Below are positions 1-11,950 of a DNA stretch of 64,000 nt, one piece after another. The translations under genes were made by a program, and so were the position numbers. The stretch comes from Berberis thunbergii (taxonomy: Eukaryota; Streptophyta; Magnoliopsida; Ranunculales; Berberidaceae). The notes under the pieces are model-generated. The model was not told the DNA's origin and did not search any database. It saw nothing but the letters and a program-made list of their open reading frames with translations. The DNA lies in contig QNQO01001861.1 of the NCBI GenBank assembly GCA_003290165.1, positions 1 through 64,000 of the forward strand, read 5' to 3'. The first letter of the stretch is position 1. Each line of letters opens with the position of its first letter.

Positions 1-780
1 GGGGGGGGGGGGAATAAAAAGAATTAGAATATTTTAGTATTATTTAATATTTGAGGAATGGTATGGTTGTCCCTAAATTTATGAGAAATGTGAAAGTGAA
101 GTTAAAAGGGGAGGTATTAGGGTGGTCTGTTTGAGCATCATTTTCTCACAAAGTAGATCAACTATAAATAATATCATAATAGACGTTGTACATGGAAATT
201 AAGTTCACCTATGGACAACACTCCAATTGGAAACCATTTTTGTCTCTAGGGCACAAGTCTAATAAGGAAACTCACCTATGTCTAATGGGAAAACTTCCAC
301 CTATGGTCTAATAGACGTTTCTAAAATTCTCTACATCAACATAAGTGGAAGTTTCCCTATTAGATCTGCGCTTCTAAATTTAGTTTGGTTTAAAGTTTGT
401 TTCTTATTTTAGAAGTTAGATCAACTATAAAGAGGGCATATGTAGGTGCAAATTTTCACCGGATTACGTGCAAATTATGTGGAGTAATTTGCATAAGACA
501 ATTAAATATTCTTGACACCGGTGTGATTCCTGCCACGAGACCTCTGATGCCAAATCATGATCATATTAATGAAAAAAAAAATGTTTGTTCCTATATGTTC
601 TTAAAGAGAATTATTAGAATTACTAGAAAAACTTGTTTAGTTACCATAGAAGCGGAATGAGTATTTAGTTCATGAATGAGTAAGACACAGGGCAAGTCAG
701 AAGTCGTTGATGGCTGTAGTTTCTATCGTAGTGGGCAAATTAGTGGGTTAATGGTGTTGCGCCACGTGGCACACTAACTT
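1..780. other. No gene seen; flank of Helitron relic
   Basis: The window opens with a G homopolymer and AT-rich DNA. Small open frames here (for example 397-660) show no recognisable domain. The stretch just before 780 may hold further decayed N-terminal Helitron coding sequence, but I cannot align it. Confidence 0.5.
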
Positions 781-781
781 A

Positions 782-2400
782 TCTGATGAGATGTGTAGAA
801 AAAAACATATATTTAGTGTTGCGGTTGCTCATATTTTACATTTAAATTTCAGAAATGCGGAATTTCCATATATGCACGCACTTATATTTCTTCAACAATC
901 GGACAAGATTCACATTATTACTCGGATTGATAGAATTGTGTGTGCTAAATTTCTAGACCCAAATGAAGATCCAATATTTTTTCAAACCATAAAACTTTGT
1001 ATGATACATGGATCGTGTGGTAATAGAAATTTCAAACACCATATATGAAAAATTGAAGATGCACAAAGAGGTACCTGCGGAATTTTGTAGAAACAACGAT
1101 GATGGACCAAGGCGGATATCTTGTTTATCAACATCATAATACTAGTAAAGTATATATTAATGTCAGTGGGCAAAAAGTTGATAATAGGGATATTGTGTCA
1201 TACAATCCATATATTTCAAGATAGTTTGATGGTCATATTAATGTCAAAGTATGTCAGAGAATATGTTGTCTTAAATACATATACAAGTATATCTACAAAG
1301 GTCATGATAAAACGACAATGGTATTAGGCGGAATAGATGAGATAAAACATTATCTTGATGCTCCATATGTTAGGCCATCTGAAGCTGTTTTATTGAATAT
1401 TTGGGCATTTTTTACATGAAGAAAATCTGATACTTGTTCGATTAGCTCTTCATTTACCCGGAATACATCACGTTGAATTAATCCAACAGACTTTGCAGAA
1501 AACCGTTCTTCGTAGAGGTGGGCAACAAATTTCAACTTCGACGGTCTTCTTTCTATGTTGTGTTTTAGATCCAATTCCATGTGCATTTACATACTAGGAT
1601 TTTCTGCAACACTTTGTTTGGAAAAAAAAACACAAAAAAATATATAGACAAGAAGGAAGAGAATTATGCAATCGGTAGAATATATTTTGCTAGCCCAAAT
1701 AAAGGCGAAAGATTTTATTTGCGGTTATCATTAACTATTGTGAAAGACCCGCATTCACTGAAGATTTGTGCACATTTAACAATGTGGCGCATGATAATTT
1801 TAAATCAGCATGTGCAACACGAGGGCTTTTAGAAGATGACGAAGAATGGGTACAAGATTTTGAAGAGAAATCGATTATGAAAATTGGAGAAAGCCACATA
1901 TGTTGTGGAATAAATTTTCAATGAATATATGTGATGATCTTGCACATAAATTGCGCACATTATTTAGTATTTCAAATCAATTCATTCAAGAAGTAGACAA
2001 GAATTTAATTAATTTTCTACCTATGCCTCAAATAATTGAAAACTAGAATATGGTAGTTAGTAATAGATTGATATGGAAACGCCAGCAACTTCAATATGAT
2101 AGTAAAAAAGCTAATGCGCAATTGTCTGTTAATCGTCTTAAAGAGGCACATGTTGCTTACATCGAAATAAAAACTTCGGTTCTTGAAAATAAATGGACTA
2201 ATTTTTTTTTAATGGAGGTGCTAGAACGAGTAAAACATTTTTGTTCAATGTCATCATATCAAAATGTCGTAGACTTGGGCACAATGTCATAACAGCTACT
2301 TTATCTGGTATTGCGGTTGTGCTATCAGTTGGCAGTCGAACAAATCATTAGCATTTTGCATTCCATTAAATGTCATGTAGAATATTTTTTGAAAACTTGG
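782..2400 (+). pseudogene. Decayed Helitron Rep/helicase (rolling-circle transposase)
   Basis: This is a fossil of the Helitron transposase, which couples a HUH replication initiator to a PIF1-type DNA helicase and moves elements by rolling-circle transposition. Read across several frames, it keeps the order of the family. At 791-1045 is the Helitron-like N domain with a PHMHAL-like stretch (here YMHALIFLQQSDKI) and KFLDPNED. At 1109-1345 lies the segment ending in YIYKYIYKGHDKTTMV. At 1395-1540 is a LALHLPGIHHV motif, and near 1680-1730 FASPNKGERFYLRL. From 2050 the helicase begins (SNRLIWKRQQLQYDS) and reaches a Walker A at about 2210-2245 that reads GGARTSKT instead of GGAGTGKT. The reading frame changes at least five times and contains several stops, so it cannot be active. 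The C-terminal helicase motifs are missing downstream of about 2400. No Helitron termini were identified. Confidence 0.85.
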
Positions 2401-2430
2401 GGGGGGGGGGGAGACAATGAAGAATATATA

Positions 2431-5005
2431 TGTAAGATCCATAGATTTCGTTTTTTTTTTTTTTTAAAAAAAAATCATTGGAGGGTAGGTGTACTCAAAC
2501 AATCCGGTGGGGGCAAATAGCCACCCACCTATTAAGAGAAAACCCCTCTTCTTCTTCCTTCTTTTTCTTTTTCTTCCGGGGAGCGACTCTCCCTCCGTTT
2601 CCTCTTCTTCTCCGGCAAAATTTCACGAGATTCGCCGTTATCTCTTCTCGAATCTCATCCCCTCCTCCTCATTTTTCTTCTTCTTTCTCCCCTCTCATTC
2701 TTGCTGGAGTTTTTCGTTTTAAAAATCAAGAATTTCAGGGTGTGTGGCTTGTTCGAAATTTTCATTGCCGGTGCTAGCAATGTGGCTCTAATACGTCTCT
2801 TAGGTGGTGGTTGGGACATCATTTGGAGTTTGTAAACCCCACATGCAATGGTGATTTTGAGGTTGGCCGAAATTTTCTAGAAAATTAGTGTGCATGTCCA
2901 TTAGGAAGGATTTCCGGCGTGAATCCGAACTTTGATCGCGTGGGCGAGTGACAAATTCGTGATTTCAGTTGTTCTTGGACCTATTTCCGGCATGTTGTGC
3001 TGTTCGAGGGCGATCAGACCGGAGTAGGGTGGGTTCCGGTGAGTTTTTGCCAAATTTTGGATTTTGTCGGGGTGTTTGCCGGATATAATATGCCGATAAA
3101 TTTTTCTTTCAGTCACGCACCGGTTATTACTTCTTTCATTTCCCAGTTTTCAGCTAGTTTGCTCACTTTTGAGTCCGCCTTGCAGTTTTAAAAAAAATTG
3201 TTTGGTCCTGCATTCGTTGTTTTGCGAGTTGGGAGCTTTGATTGGTAGGATTTGGGTTCCGAAACTCATTTCGCTCAGATGAGTGTAACTATAATATTTA
3301 CCTTGAGAAATATTTATTTTAAATCTTGAATTTAATTTTTATATTATGCCGATGATTGAGTATAATTGAATACAAGTCCGAAATTCTGGATTTTTGGAGA
3401 TTTCGATGGTTGTGTTGGTTCTTTTGTGAATGAATTATATATTAAGTTTTCTGAAAACATGATATACAAGAATAAAATCGAATAGTGATTGAATTTGGGT
3501 GTGATTAGGCTTTGGTGTAATGGCATTGGGCTTGTATGCTTTGTTTTTTAGTTTGCATAGTATGACACGGTCCGATTATTGTTCCGGTTTAATGACCTGA
3601 CTTTTAATTGCAAAATTGAATAGACTCAGTATGTCATGTTTTACCGTAGATTGCCGAGTCTTGAGCATGTATGATAGTTCGACTTGAATCACTTTATTGG
3701 AGTGGATTGGGTCATGTTGGGACCCTAGCGTAGTCGCGGATTTATGAAAATTGCCTAATTGATTATGGTTACACAACTGTCACATTAGATTCTGAATAGA
3801 CTCGTAGTACGTGCATGCTGATATATAGTGTAAGTGTTTTTACTCAGCTGTAATGCATGTTGTACCGATGCTTAGGAGCTTGCTCGCATCGTGAGTTTGA
3901 TGGTGCTTGAGATGACTCGTACCTACAGACATTGAGGACGCTATTGCATGTGGCAAGCTTGTTGAGGTGCAATGAGTTCCCGCACGCACTTACCACTAGA
4001 GAGTGCAGTAGGACGGGTCCCGAAGGAAGTGCTTTGGAGATTACTCACTTTCCCTCCCAGTGCGCTTGAGTTTGAGTTGTGTTGGGTTGGTCGTGTTAGG
4101 CCAGTCGTTCATGATGTTTAAGTTTGTATCTTGGCAGATGTATCTCATTGGGATACAAACCACCCGAAGTGGTATTGGTGCACGTCGTGGGATGTGTCTA
4201 GGTGAGACACATTCGTAGGGTATGCGGATACCGATGATATGAGACATTTACGTAGAAATTTTTATAGTTTTGACTTTCGAATTGATTACTATACCTAGGA
4301 GGCTATGCAAGATTACTATATTGTCTTTGACTTCATCACTTGATATGCACCATGTTTGAATCACATGTAATGACCGGCATATCTCGTAAACTTGTAGTTA
4401 TTGTTGAATCTGAAATGCTTGTGTTGGTGCTTGAACGTAGAAATATTATCCTTAGAGACACGGTGTGATTTAGACTTTAGAACCTGTATAGGGACACCTT
4501 TTCCATTTTATGGATCATGCATCTAGGATTACTCACTTATTTATTGTGTAGCATGAATTTCCCCTGTATATTATTCTGTTATTTGTATTTAGTTCGCTCG
4601 CACCACTAGTTTTGTGTTTTGCTGACCCCGCAAGGGGTGTGCTTCTATTGGAGTGCAGACAGTGTTGGCATTCTTGTTGATCATGGTGCTTAGCCCAGTT
4701 TCCAGCTGTAGGCTTGTTTTGTGTTGTTTGGTCGTGTTCACCCTGTACGGGTATGTTTTGCTTCATTTGTGTTACCTTGTTAAATACTACATGTTTGTAT
4801 ATATTGGTTTTGTCGCTATGACTCTGGCGGGGTGAATCGAATACTCTTATTTGTTCAAATTTTATCGTAGTTTTTATTTCCGTTTGATTCTCGTTTCAAG
4901 AATGTATTATATTATGATGTTGTGGCCGATTACGATCCGCCTGTATTATGAAATTAGTTCATGCATCGGCACGCTGCGGTTTCCGTGACGAGTCGAGGCG
5001 TGACA
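2431..5005 (+). mobile_element. Solo LTR, probably Ty3/gypsy, with 5-bp TSD
   Basis: The element begins TGTAAGATCC and ends GAGGCGTGACA, giving the expected TGT...ACA ends. It is flanked by the same 5 bp, ATATA, at 2426-2430 and 5006-5010. It holds no gag-pol coding sequence, tRNA primer site or second LTR, so it is a solo LTR left by recombination between two LTRs. The length (2,575 bp), the CT-rich leader near 2530-2720, and short inverted motifs around 4140-4250 resemble long LTRs of plant chromovirus-type gypsy elements; that assignment is inference. Open frames inside it are spurious. It sits next to the Helitron fossil. The flanking dinucleotide repeat makes the TSD less certain than a complex 5-mer would be, but LTR ends and TSD agree. 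Confidence 0.75.
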
Positions 5006-5010
5006 ATATA

Positions 5011-5461
5011 TAAACTAACGAGGTTAAAAGGAATATAACCCTTTTATTTTTAAACCTACTATATGATTATTATGGATGATGGTGTGGGTTGCCCTTTCTG
5101 CATCTATTTATTTAATTAGAAATTTTTGAAATACTAGGGAATTGGATTTTTACAATCAGGTGACATGGTATGATTTTGAAAAAATGATGAAATTTCCAAA
5201 GTGTTTATGCATATCTCAAAGTTATAAATACCTCTTATCATCCCACATCATCATAGTTGCAAAAACTTGGTTCTCTATCAAAGTTTTAAAAAATTCAATG
5301 CATTTTATAAAATTTCAGTTTCTATTATAAAAACTTTCTATAGAAAAAAGGAAGAATAGAATTGAGACCAAGCTTATTAACCATATGACAAAACCTTTCG
5401 CACATTTCGAGGATGACTCTCAAAACAACAACTTGGTTTTTTTTGCACAACCTAGCATAAA
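5011..5461. other. No gene seen
   Basis: AT-rich DNA between the solo LTR and the start of homology with the xylosyltransferase locus. I see no conserved coding segment. Confidence 0.5.
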
Positions 5462-8400
5462 AGGAAAGCGAATTCATGTGCACGGATGCATTAGCATACG
5501 TAGTGTGGCATCTCCCAATAGTACATCACAAAATGGGGGTCGATAAATTTGAATTGAATGAACACAATGAGTTTGCCAAGGACATTTTTGACCTCCTATT
5601 TTGTGAAAAGTGGAACCAAGCAATTACTTAAAGCCTCAGCGATAAATAGAGCCGTGTAGCATCTCTGACTGAATGTTGAGAACAACATGTGACAAAGATT
5701 GAAGGCATTTCGAATCTCTAGGGGTGACTCAAGGGCATGATCATCCACCAACCAGAGTCCAAAGTCTCGAAAACGCTTAATTTTCTTGTCAAAGCCTGTA
5801 ATGTAGTTGTTGTGGATGATGACATGCAGTCCCTTGGTTTTCTGAACCCATGTCTGATTCTTGAAATATAACCCTCCTGAAGGGAATGTAGACTGAGGCA
5901 ACAGATATAAGTCCACCTGCAACAAAAAGCTTTAATCGGTCAAGTTGATATAAAATTAGCTCATCAGCTAAAGGCAAATATAGATTAAAATCCTGCTAAA
6001 GTTGAAGAAGTTGCGTCAATTGTAGAGATAGATCCTAATATTTTATTTTTCCATTTACTGTGGCAACCAGATGCAATCCACCATTGACACCTTGAAAGTT
6101 TGAAGGGTAAACATACCCACATTTTAAAAAGCTCCAAACAAATGTATCGCTCAAATGTTGTGCTAATAGTTTGACATTGTTCCTTTCTTTTCTTTTTTTT
6201 AATTGTGGCTCAAAATTGTGTGTTTCATAAGCATGTAGAGTGTTTTTTTCCTCTCTCTTTACTTTGGTAAGAAAAAAATCTCCTCTCGTATAACATGTAT
6301 CAATATTTTAAATGATTTCTTAAAAAAAAAAAAAATTTAATTTATACATAGGTTTCTTTGGTTCATTGTTTTAGCATTGAGTGATTCTAGCTAGCGAGGA
6401 AACCAGCGAGGAAACCAGAGAGGGAGAGTGTGGGCCACCCATTCCCCTTGGGATGCATGTCGATATTTTTCATGCGCACATCTCGAGAGGGATGGACGGT
6501 GTCCACCTTCCCTCTCTCCAAACCTCACTGATTTCCTCGCTAGCTTCCTCGACATTTAGAATTCTTGTTTAGCATTTACACAAGGCTTACGACATGCTTT
6601 GTGTTTTATGTCACCAAGTCTTTGATCCATTATCTATGACAATTGGTTCTAAAGTTTAGTGTTAGACCTCCAAGAACAATTCGAAAAAGAAAATGGTGTA
6701 CCTCTCCAGCAGTCTTATTCAAAGCCCATGCCAGTTGAAAGCAGGTTGGTCATTAGCTTTCTTTTGCTTGGACCATGGTTGAACTTGCATTTCTTCTATC
6801 CATTTCTTCATGACTCGTTTAGCACCATCGGTGGGTTGCAGGAAAATCATGCAGCTGCAGATATAGGTGCGGCCTTTCTTTCCTGGAGCTGGCAAATCTG
6901 AAGAATGGTCTAACGGTTTCACCTGCTTATTCCATTAGAGATGACAAAAACATTAAGGACCGAAAGAGACTATGCAGTGTACACCCAAGGAAAGATCCGC
7001 AGTAAATTTATTTCATGGGTATGTAAGTTATAAGTTACTTCAAAAATAAGAGAGGAGGGGGGTGGGGGTGTTGCGGTTAAACCCATAAACCCTCTGACTT
7101 TTCCATACCACTACCAAGATTAACCATTTCTTTGGATGGATATCAAATATTATACCATTGATCGCGTTCGTTGGGGTAATGGCCTAGGGTACCTCTTAGG
7201 GCATGCCCTACCAAACACTTGTGGCCACTTGATTATGTGATACTTGTAACAAGGAAGGATAAAGCTGGATGTCATAACTCATGTGGTCACCTGAGCAAAT
7301 TGTGGAATACAATCAGATTTTTTCCAACAGGAAGCCAAAGACAAAGTGAGACTTAAAAGATGATACAAAGCAAAGCGAGTAAATAATGTTAGGGCAAAAT
7401 TGGTTGTGGCATCCAACATTAAATTGCATGTAATCATAAAAGGTTTTTGCATCATTAAATTGGTCTTAGTTGAGCTTGAATCCATACAAAAAAAAAATTA
7501 GAAGTTAAAGACGACTTCTCAAGTGATGTAAAACTATTCCAACAAACTTCGGTATCAAGAGAGTTATTTTGATGACTCCTTAAGTGATGTGGAACAAATT
7601 CTACTACAACTTTTATAATTGAGGGTAACTTGTTATTAAACTACTCAAGTTTTTCCAATATAAAGACTTTTGTAAGTCTCAATGATAATAGCTTATTAGC
7701 AGTGGGTTTGTGGCAGATTGAATTACAAGTCTAAGGTTTGAATATTGCCGACCATGTTCGAGATGGGATCGCTTAAGGGAAGAAAAAAAAAAACACAAGT
7801 TGTTGAAGGATACAACATAACAACCCCCAATATCTTTTGGAGAAAACAATCCAAATTTGAAATCACCATTTATAAGCATTAGTCAGTTAAATTAAAGCAC
7901 TGAACTAGTTAATCAAATAGAAAACAAGGATATTGACTAATTACAGATGATATTATATAATAATCATTCGCTAATCAACCTATTCAAGCGTGTTTAGTTG
8001 GCCAAACTATATGGATAATGGACTTTAGTTTTGGCTTTTACAAGTGCAAATCTGAGTCTTTGGTTGAACCTCTACAACAAAGTATTAGTCAAAACTATAT
8101 GGCTTGTATGTTAGTGGAATATTCATATGGATATACTGATATGTGACCTAATCATCACAAGATATTGATTTGGGGGGAGACTTGTTTAGTGAAAATTAAT
8201 AAAGACCACACAAAGGTGAATCAGTCTAAATTAAATGAGTGTACATGAGCATGAACTTTATGAACATGTGCTTGGTCTCAAATTATCATAGGGTCGACCA
8301 TGTGCTTCTTTGTTTTATTTCATTTGTTGTTTTGTTTTTGTCTAGAATAATGAGTAGATTTAAAAATAATGGAGGAGAGGTGATGATGTGATTGACCTCA

Positions 8401-8871
8401 TCCAGAAAATGATTTCAATAATCACAACCCTTGGGATGCAAATACTTGAGATTGATAAATCAAACCGAGAAATGAAGCAGTGACAACTCGTTTTGCTTTG
8501 TCAAAAAAAAAAAAACCAAAAACAAAAACAAAATAATTTGAGTTATCCATATATAAAGGTCATACAATATTTTGGATACATCTAACAACACACGAACATC
8601 TAATATAACTTTCAACACTCGGTCCATATATCCACCCAGAAAAGCATTTATAACAATAAGTGCCTGCCATTTACATGATTTTGGAAATGGTATTTGCTGA
8701 TGGAATAAATAATGAACATTAAGACCAAACCAAACTCACATACCATCAGTGCTCTCCTTGTAGATATCGAAATGGATCAGCAATATCAACATCATTGTAC
8801 ATAATATTATATCCAAGCTCCAGAATGTGCAACAAGTGCCGAGGCCTTCGGGATGTAAAATTGAAAAATCC
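5462..8871 (-). pseudogene. Broken copy of the GT77 xylosyltransferase gene (exons 4, 3, 2)
   Basis: This is a partial duplicate of the gene at 35,122-38,300. Homology to that locus starts near 5462 (equivalent to about 34,850) and covers the 3' flank, exon 4 (5916 down to about 5730), exon 3 (6922-6702) and exon 2 (8871-8744), with splice sites kept. Exon 4 still reads in the correct frame through VDLYLLPQS, LYFKNQTW, IIHNNYI and FRDFGLWLVDDHA. An 18-bp deletion just after ESPL removes the normal end and stop, so translation would run on into the 3' flank. Exon 3 has a 5-bp insertion near 6732 that shifts the frame. Exon 2 is 128 bp instead of 162 bp. Exon 1 is absent, replaced by a gypsy fragment. 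A Mutator-type MITE sits in the intron between exons 4 and 3. It is clearly a pseudogene. Confidence 0.85.
6379..6567. mobile_element. Mutator-type MITE with 9-bp TSD
   Basis: A 189-bp insert flanked by TTTAGCATT at 6370-6378 and 6568-6576. Its ends are imperfect inverted repeats rich in CTAGCGAGGAAA and its complement, and the centre carries CTCGAGA motifs. The paralogous intron at about 35,760-35,775 has one TTAGCATT and no insert, so it is an empty-site control. A 9-bp duplication is characteristic of Mutator elements. Confidence 0.8.
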
Positions 8872-8930
8872 CTGCAAAATGAGATAAATTAGTGAAAGTT
8901 CAAGAGCCTACCTGTAGGTAAATTAATAAG
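7495..8930. repeat. Repeat unit A0 (xylosyltransferase intron 2 insert plus exon 2)
   Basis: First of the A-type units. It recurs with small differences at 12,016-13,690 (A1) and 17,960-19,390 (A2). Its first part is absent from the corresponding intron of the 35-38 kb locus, where different DNA lies at about 36,541-36,903. The unit ends with exon 2 and the start of intron 1. It contains a tRNA T-arm-like segment near 7730-7745, which hints at a tRNA-derived SINE inside it. I could not define SINE ends. Confidence 0.7.
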
Positions 8931-8971
8931 ATGGTTGTTGACTATAGTGTTAAGCTAGGTTGCGCAAAGAA

Positions 8972-9930
8972 TGTTATGATATTGAGGCAATTTCCTTCAA
9001 GTTCCTTGTCCATAAAGGTCAAGGTGGGAATGAAGCTTTGAACCCTTAAGTGGCAAATGTGTTTGTTCTCATTCGCGGATTGTGTTCGCATATCCAGCAG
9101 TATCTGCTTGTAGGACCTGCATGACTGGTTTTCATTTGGTCCGACTCCATGAAGGACGTACATTATCCCTGGAGTCTCCTTTTCTATTTCTTTAACTGAC
9201 CCCCCTCCCCCGGTCATTTGTTCCGTTAATTTCTCAGACTTCAGGAACTCTTTCAGTTTGCCTCTACGGATCCAGTACTCAACTTTGCACCTCAGAATCT
9301 CGCAGTCATTGGTATCGTGGCCGTCTTACTTGTGGTACGTGCAGTATTTGCCGTTGTCGCATTTGGTGGGGTCTCCGCATGTCTTTGGGGGCCACTTTAG
9401 TTTCTCTCAGATTTTCATTGATTTTAACGTCCGACAGGTTAGCATTTAGGGGTGTCACCGCTCTGGATCCAACGTAATTGGACGATTTCTCCCTGAACGA
9501 CCAGGGTCCGGCCTATTGTCACCGCACTTCCTTTTGCTTCGTTTCTCATCCTCGCGTCTATTTTCCTTCTTCTTGTCCCTGGGAGCGAAGGGCTTCCTCT
9601 CGCCTTCGTTTTCCTTCTTTACGGTCCTAGACTCTTCCAGGGTGATGTGCTTCTGGACACTCTTGAGAAGTTCTACCATGTCAAGAAGGGGCTCCAGGGT
9701 GAGGTCCTCATAGAGACGCCAGCATATCGATTCTGGGATCTATCGTAGGTGCAGGAGCGTGAGTCGGCTGCCCATGCAAGATAGGAGCTGCTGAAGGAGG
9801 TGGTATAGGAACAACCTGAGCGTCCAACGTGTCCCTTGATTCACCATTGTTGCGTGATGTAGAGGTTATCATCTCTCTGTGTTTTAAAACGAAACGACGC
9901 TTAGTGTAAATTTGAGAACCTTGTCGTTCC
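8972..9930 (-). pseudogene. Truncated gypsy gag (and start of protease region)
   Basis: Read on the minus strand from the primer site, this is part of a Ty3/gypsy gag polyprotein, the capsid precursor of the retroelement. Diagnostic pieces are the KYCTYHK-x-GHDTNDC stretch (about 9375-9295), where a TAA interrupts the frame after HK, then WIRRGKLKEFL, and later PTLTFMDKE, which resembles the start of the protease-proximal region of this lineage. A basic, lysine/arginine-rich segment (9455-9679) precedes the zinc-binding-like motif. The protein is cut near 8972 at the join to xylosyltransferase intron 1, so protease, RT and integrase are missing. At least one nonsense codon and frame breaks make it non-functional. 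Confidence 0.75.
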
Positions 9931-9947
9931 CATGGACGACGACAAAC

Positions 9948-10615
9948 TGATGCAGTCGTTTTTTGCTCCCTGTTTCGACCTGGTTCATGCTGACCTGTAC
10001 AAGTAGCACACGTGAGCCACGGACCACCGTTGTGGTGGCCGTCCGATGCTAAAGTCAGACAGGATCTGAGAAATGTGTAATGCTACAATAGGAAATTTAT
10101 AGCGTACCTTAGCTTACCAACCTCATGTCTTATTTATAGTGCAAGGAGTCCCGGTTCTACCAGACCATTGTAGGCGTAGTTTTGTAAGGAGATCTTCATG
10201 AAAATCCTCCTCTAATTAGGAGTCGTGTTGTAGGAGGGAAGTTATTGTTAGCCTTGTGCTCCTAGATACGCAGGAGATAGTTCCTTGTACGAGAGCAATC
10301 TGTCGATGAGAATTTCCCTTTGTGGAATGTACTCTGGTATTTGCTTCCTAATTGAAAGGGGAGAGCAGCTGTAGTTGCCTGTCCGAAACAGATCCCCGAG
10401 ATATTTGCCTTTGTGGGACTTATGGGTATTGAGGATAATTGTGAGACGTGTAGGCCTAACATGCTATGAGAGTTCGAGTCCGCCTGATGGACTAAATTGA
10501 ATGGGCTTAGAACTGCTTGGGCCGGATCAGAGTTGGGCTGAGGTTGGGACCCATATTTTCTCGAGATCATTATGACACATATATAATTCTGGGATGTGAC
10601 CGTTTTTATGTATCA
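9948..10615 (-). mobile_element. 5' LTR of the truncated gypsy element, with primer-binding site
   Basis: On the minus strand the LTR begins TGATACATAAAAACGG at 10615 and ends ACTGCATCA at 9948, so the ends form TGAT...ATCA. Immediately after it (9947-9920) is the primer-site-like stretch followed by TGGGAACGAC, as usual in this gypsy group. A TATA-like box (CTATAAATAAG on the minus strand) lies near 10,130. The right LTR edge is also the right edge of homology with the 16-kb LTR remnant, which supports the boundary. No target duplication can be tested because the other end is lost. Confidence 0.7.
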
Positions 10616-11948
10616 TCAGCTACTGATAAAAAATTTCAACGAACTAATATTTAGGATATTTAAATATAAATAAATTTCATTATAAGTACCAAATAAATCA
10701 TCGTCAATAACATAATAATTAACTAGAAAAAAATTTAGCTTCATTGTTGAAGAAAGACAAACAATTGTTATAGTGCATTTACCAAGAAAATGTTTGTCAA
10801 TCATATTAATTTTTATTAGCAATGAAATAATTTATTGTAAATGGCGTTCTAATTACAAACAAACTAAAATTTCATTGACATATAAATATTTTGTTGCTAA
10901 ATATTATTGGTGAGAAATTTGTTTTGGAAGGAATATTTTCCACTACCTCTTTAACAAAGAAAAGTTGTTAATAAAATAGATATTGTTACAAAAAGTGTCA
11001 ACTTTATGATTTTTCCAATGAAATTTATCTTCGTTAGAAATAGCAACATATTAACAAGGAAAATAAAATTTGTTGGTAAATAACATATTTTTTGTAGTGA
11101 GTATACCAATTTCCAACAAAATAATGATTTGTCGCTATAAAATAGTTAGCGAGCTTTAACGAGAAACATATTTTCATATAAGTAATTAACATTTTTACCT
11201 AAAAAATAAATTGGTTATAATTTGTGATTTCTACGAAAAACGATGTCCATAGAAAAAGTTGACCAGAGGTGGGTGGGATGCAAGGATTTGCACTCTGAAG
11301 AGGCATGACATGCATATTCTGCTAATACGCGGAGACTTCTACCTACTTAATGACAATTTCTACGTGAAGGAAGGTTCTACTTTAAACAAAAAGCAGTAGA
11401 CTTGGTTATAATAATGAGCCCTTTTAGGGAGCGAGGGAAAGGGGCCTCACCCATCCCTCCCCCTTGCGATCAGCAATACTGTGCATCTCGAGACGATGTC
11501 ATTGATATCGAGGGAGAGGGCACGCTCTCTCCCTCACCCCTTAGAATTTTCGCTTAATAATTGAAACACAAGGTGACAATGTTGAAAATAAACAATCACA
11601 ACTCAACTATTAACAATGACTTGAAAAAACCTCGCTGGTTATCAAGCTCTAATACAAATTCCAATTAAATCTTAAAATTTAGTATGAAGTGGAGAAGGAC
11701 TCCTAGGCTGTTTCGCACCAAGTCATGGTGTCGGCAGGCATTCATACTCTGAGATTTTAGAACACATGTACGGGCAACCAATTAGTTGAACTAGTAGGCC
11801 CCATTTGATTGCAAATTTTCTACAGAGAAATTTATTTTTTCCTCCATGTGGGGTCGAGGCTGTTTGACTTCATATTCGGAGGACGACCAACAACCATTAC
11901 ATAAATGCAAGTGTTAGATTAAGGCCCTCCTCATCGATTCTTCCAAGT

Positions 11949-11950
<2 letters not shown>
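10616..11950. repeat. Repeat unit B1
   Basis: First B-type unit, recurring at 14,888-15,975 (B2), 16,630-17,940 (B3) and 20,708-21,790 (B4). Its left part has ends like a CACTA transposon: AAAAATTTCAACGAA at the left, and TTTTTTGTAGTG at about 11,088-11,099, which is CACTACAAAAAA on the other strand. The right part (11,700-11,950) is low-copy-looking DNA ending in CTTCCAAGTCC and a T run. B4 runs without a break into the exons at 21.8 kb, so the right part of B is probably an intron or flank of that gene. B1 and B3 share extra sequence and a MITE that B2 and B4 lack. Confidence 0.75.
11416..11552. mobile_element. Mutator-type MITE in unit B1
   Basis: Begins GAGCCCTTTTAGGGAGCGAG and ends TTAGAATTTTCG. 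It is orthologous by position to the 17,422-17,557 copy in B3. The flanking 9-mers TATAATAAT and CTTAATAAT are decayed versions of the perfect CATAATAAT pair seen in B3. Units B2 (15,562) and B4 have the uninterrupted site. Confidence 0.75.

Noticed and set aside
2478..2777. Overlapping plus-strand open frames rich in Ser and Phe
   Set aside because: They come from the CT-rich leader inside the solo LTR; no start context or domain.
7680..7760. Possible tRNA gene near the A-unit T-arm-like segment
   Set aside because: Only the 3' half resembles a tRNA and the acceptor stem has no 5' partner.
9455..9713. Complementary open frames on both strands near 9.5 kb
   Set aside because: Only the minus-strand frame fits the gypsy gag; the plus-strand frame is its mirror.
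11271..11345. tRNA-like segment in the B units (GATGCAAGGATTTGCACTC region)
   Set aside because: I could not fold a full cloverleaf with a standard T-loop; it may be a degenerate tRNA or SINE part but the evidence is too weak.
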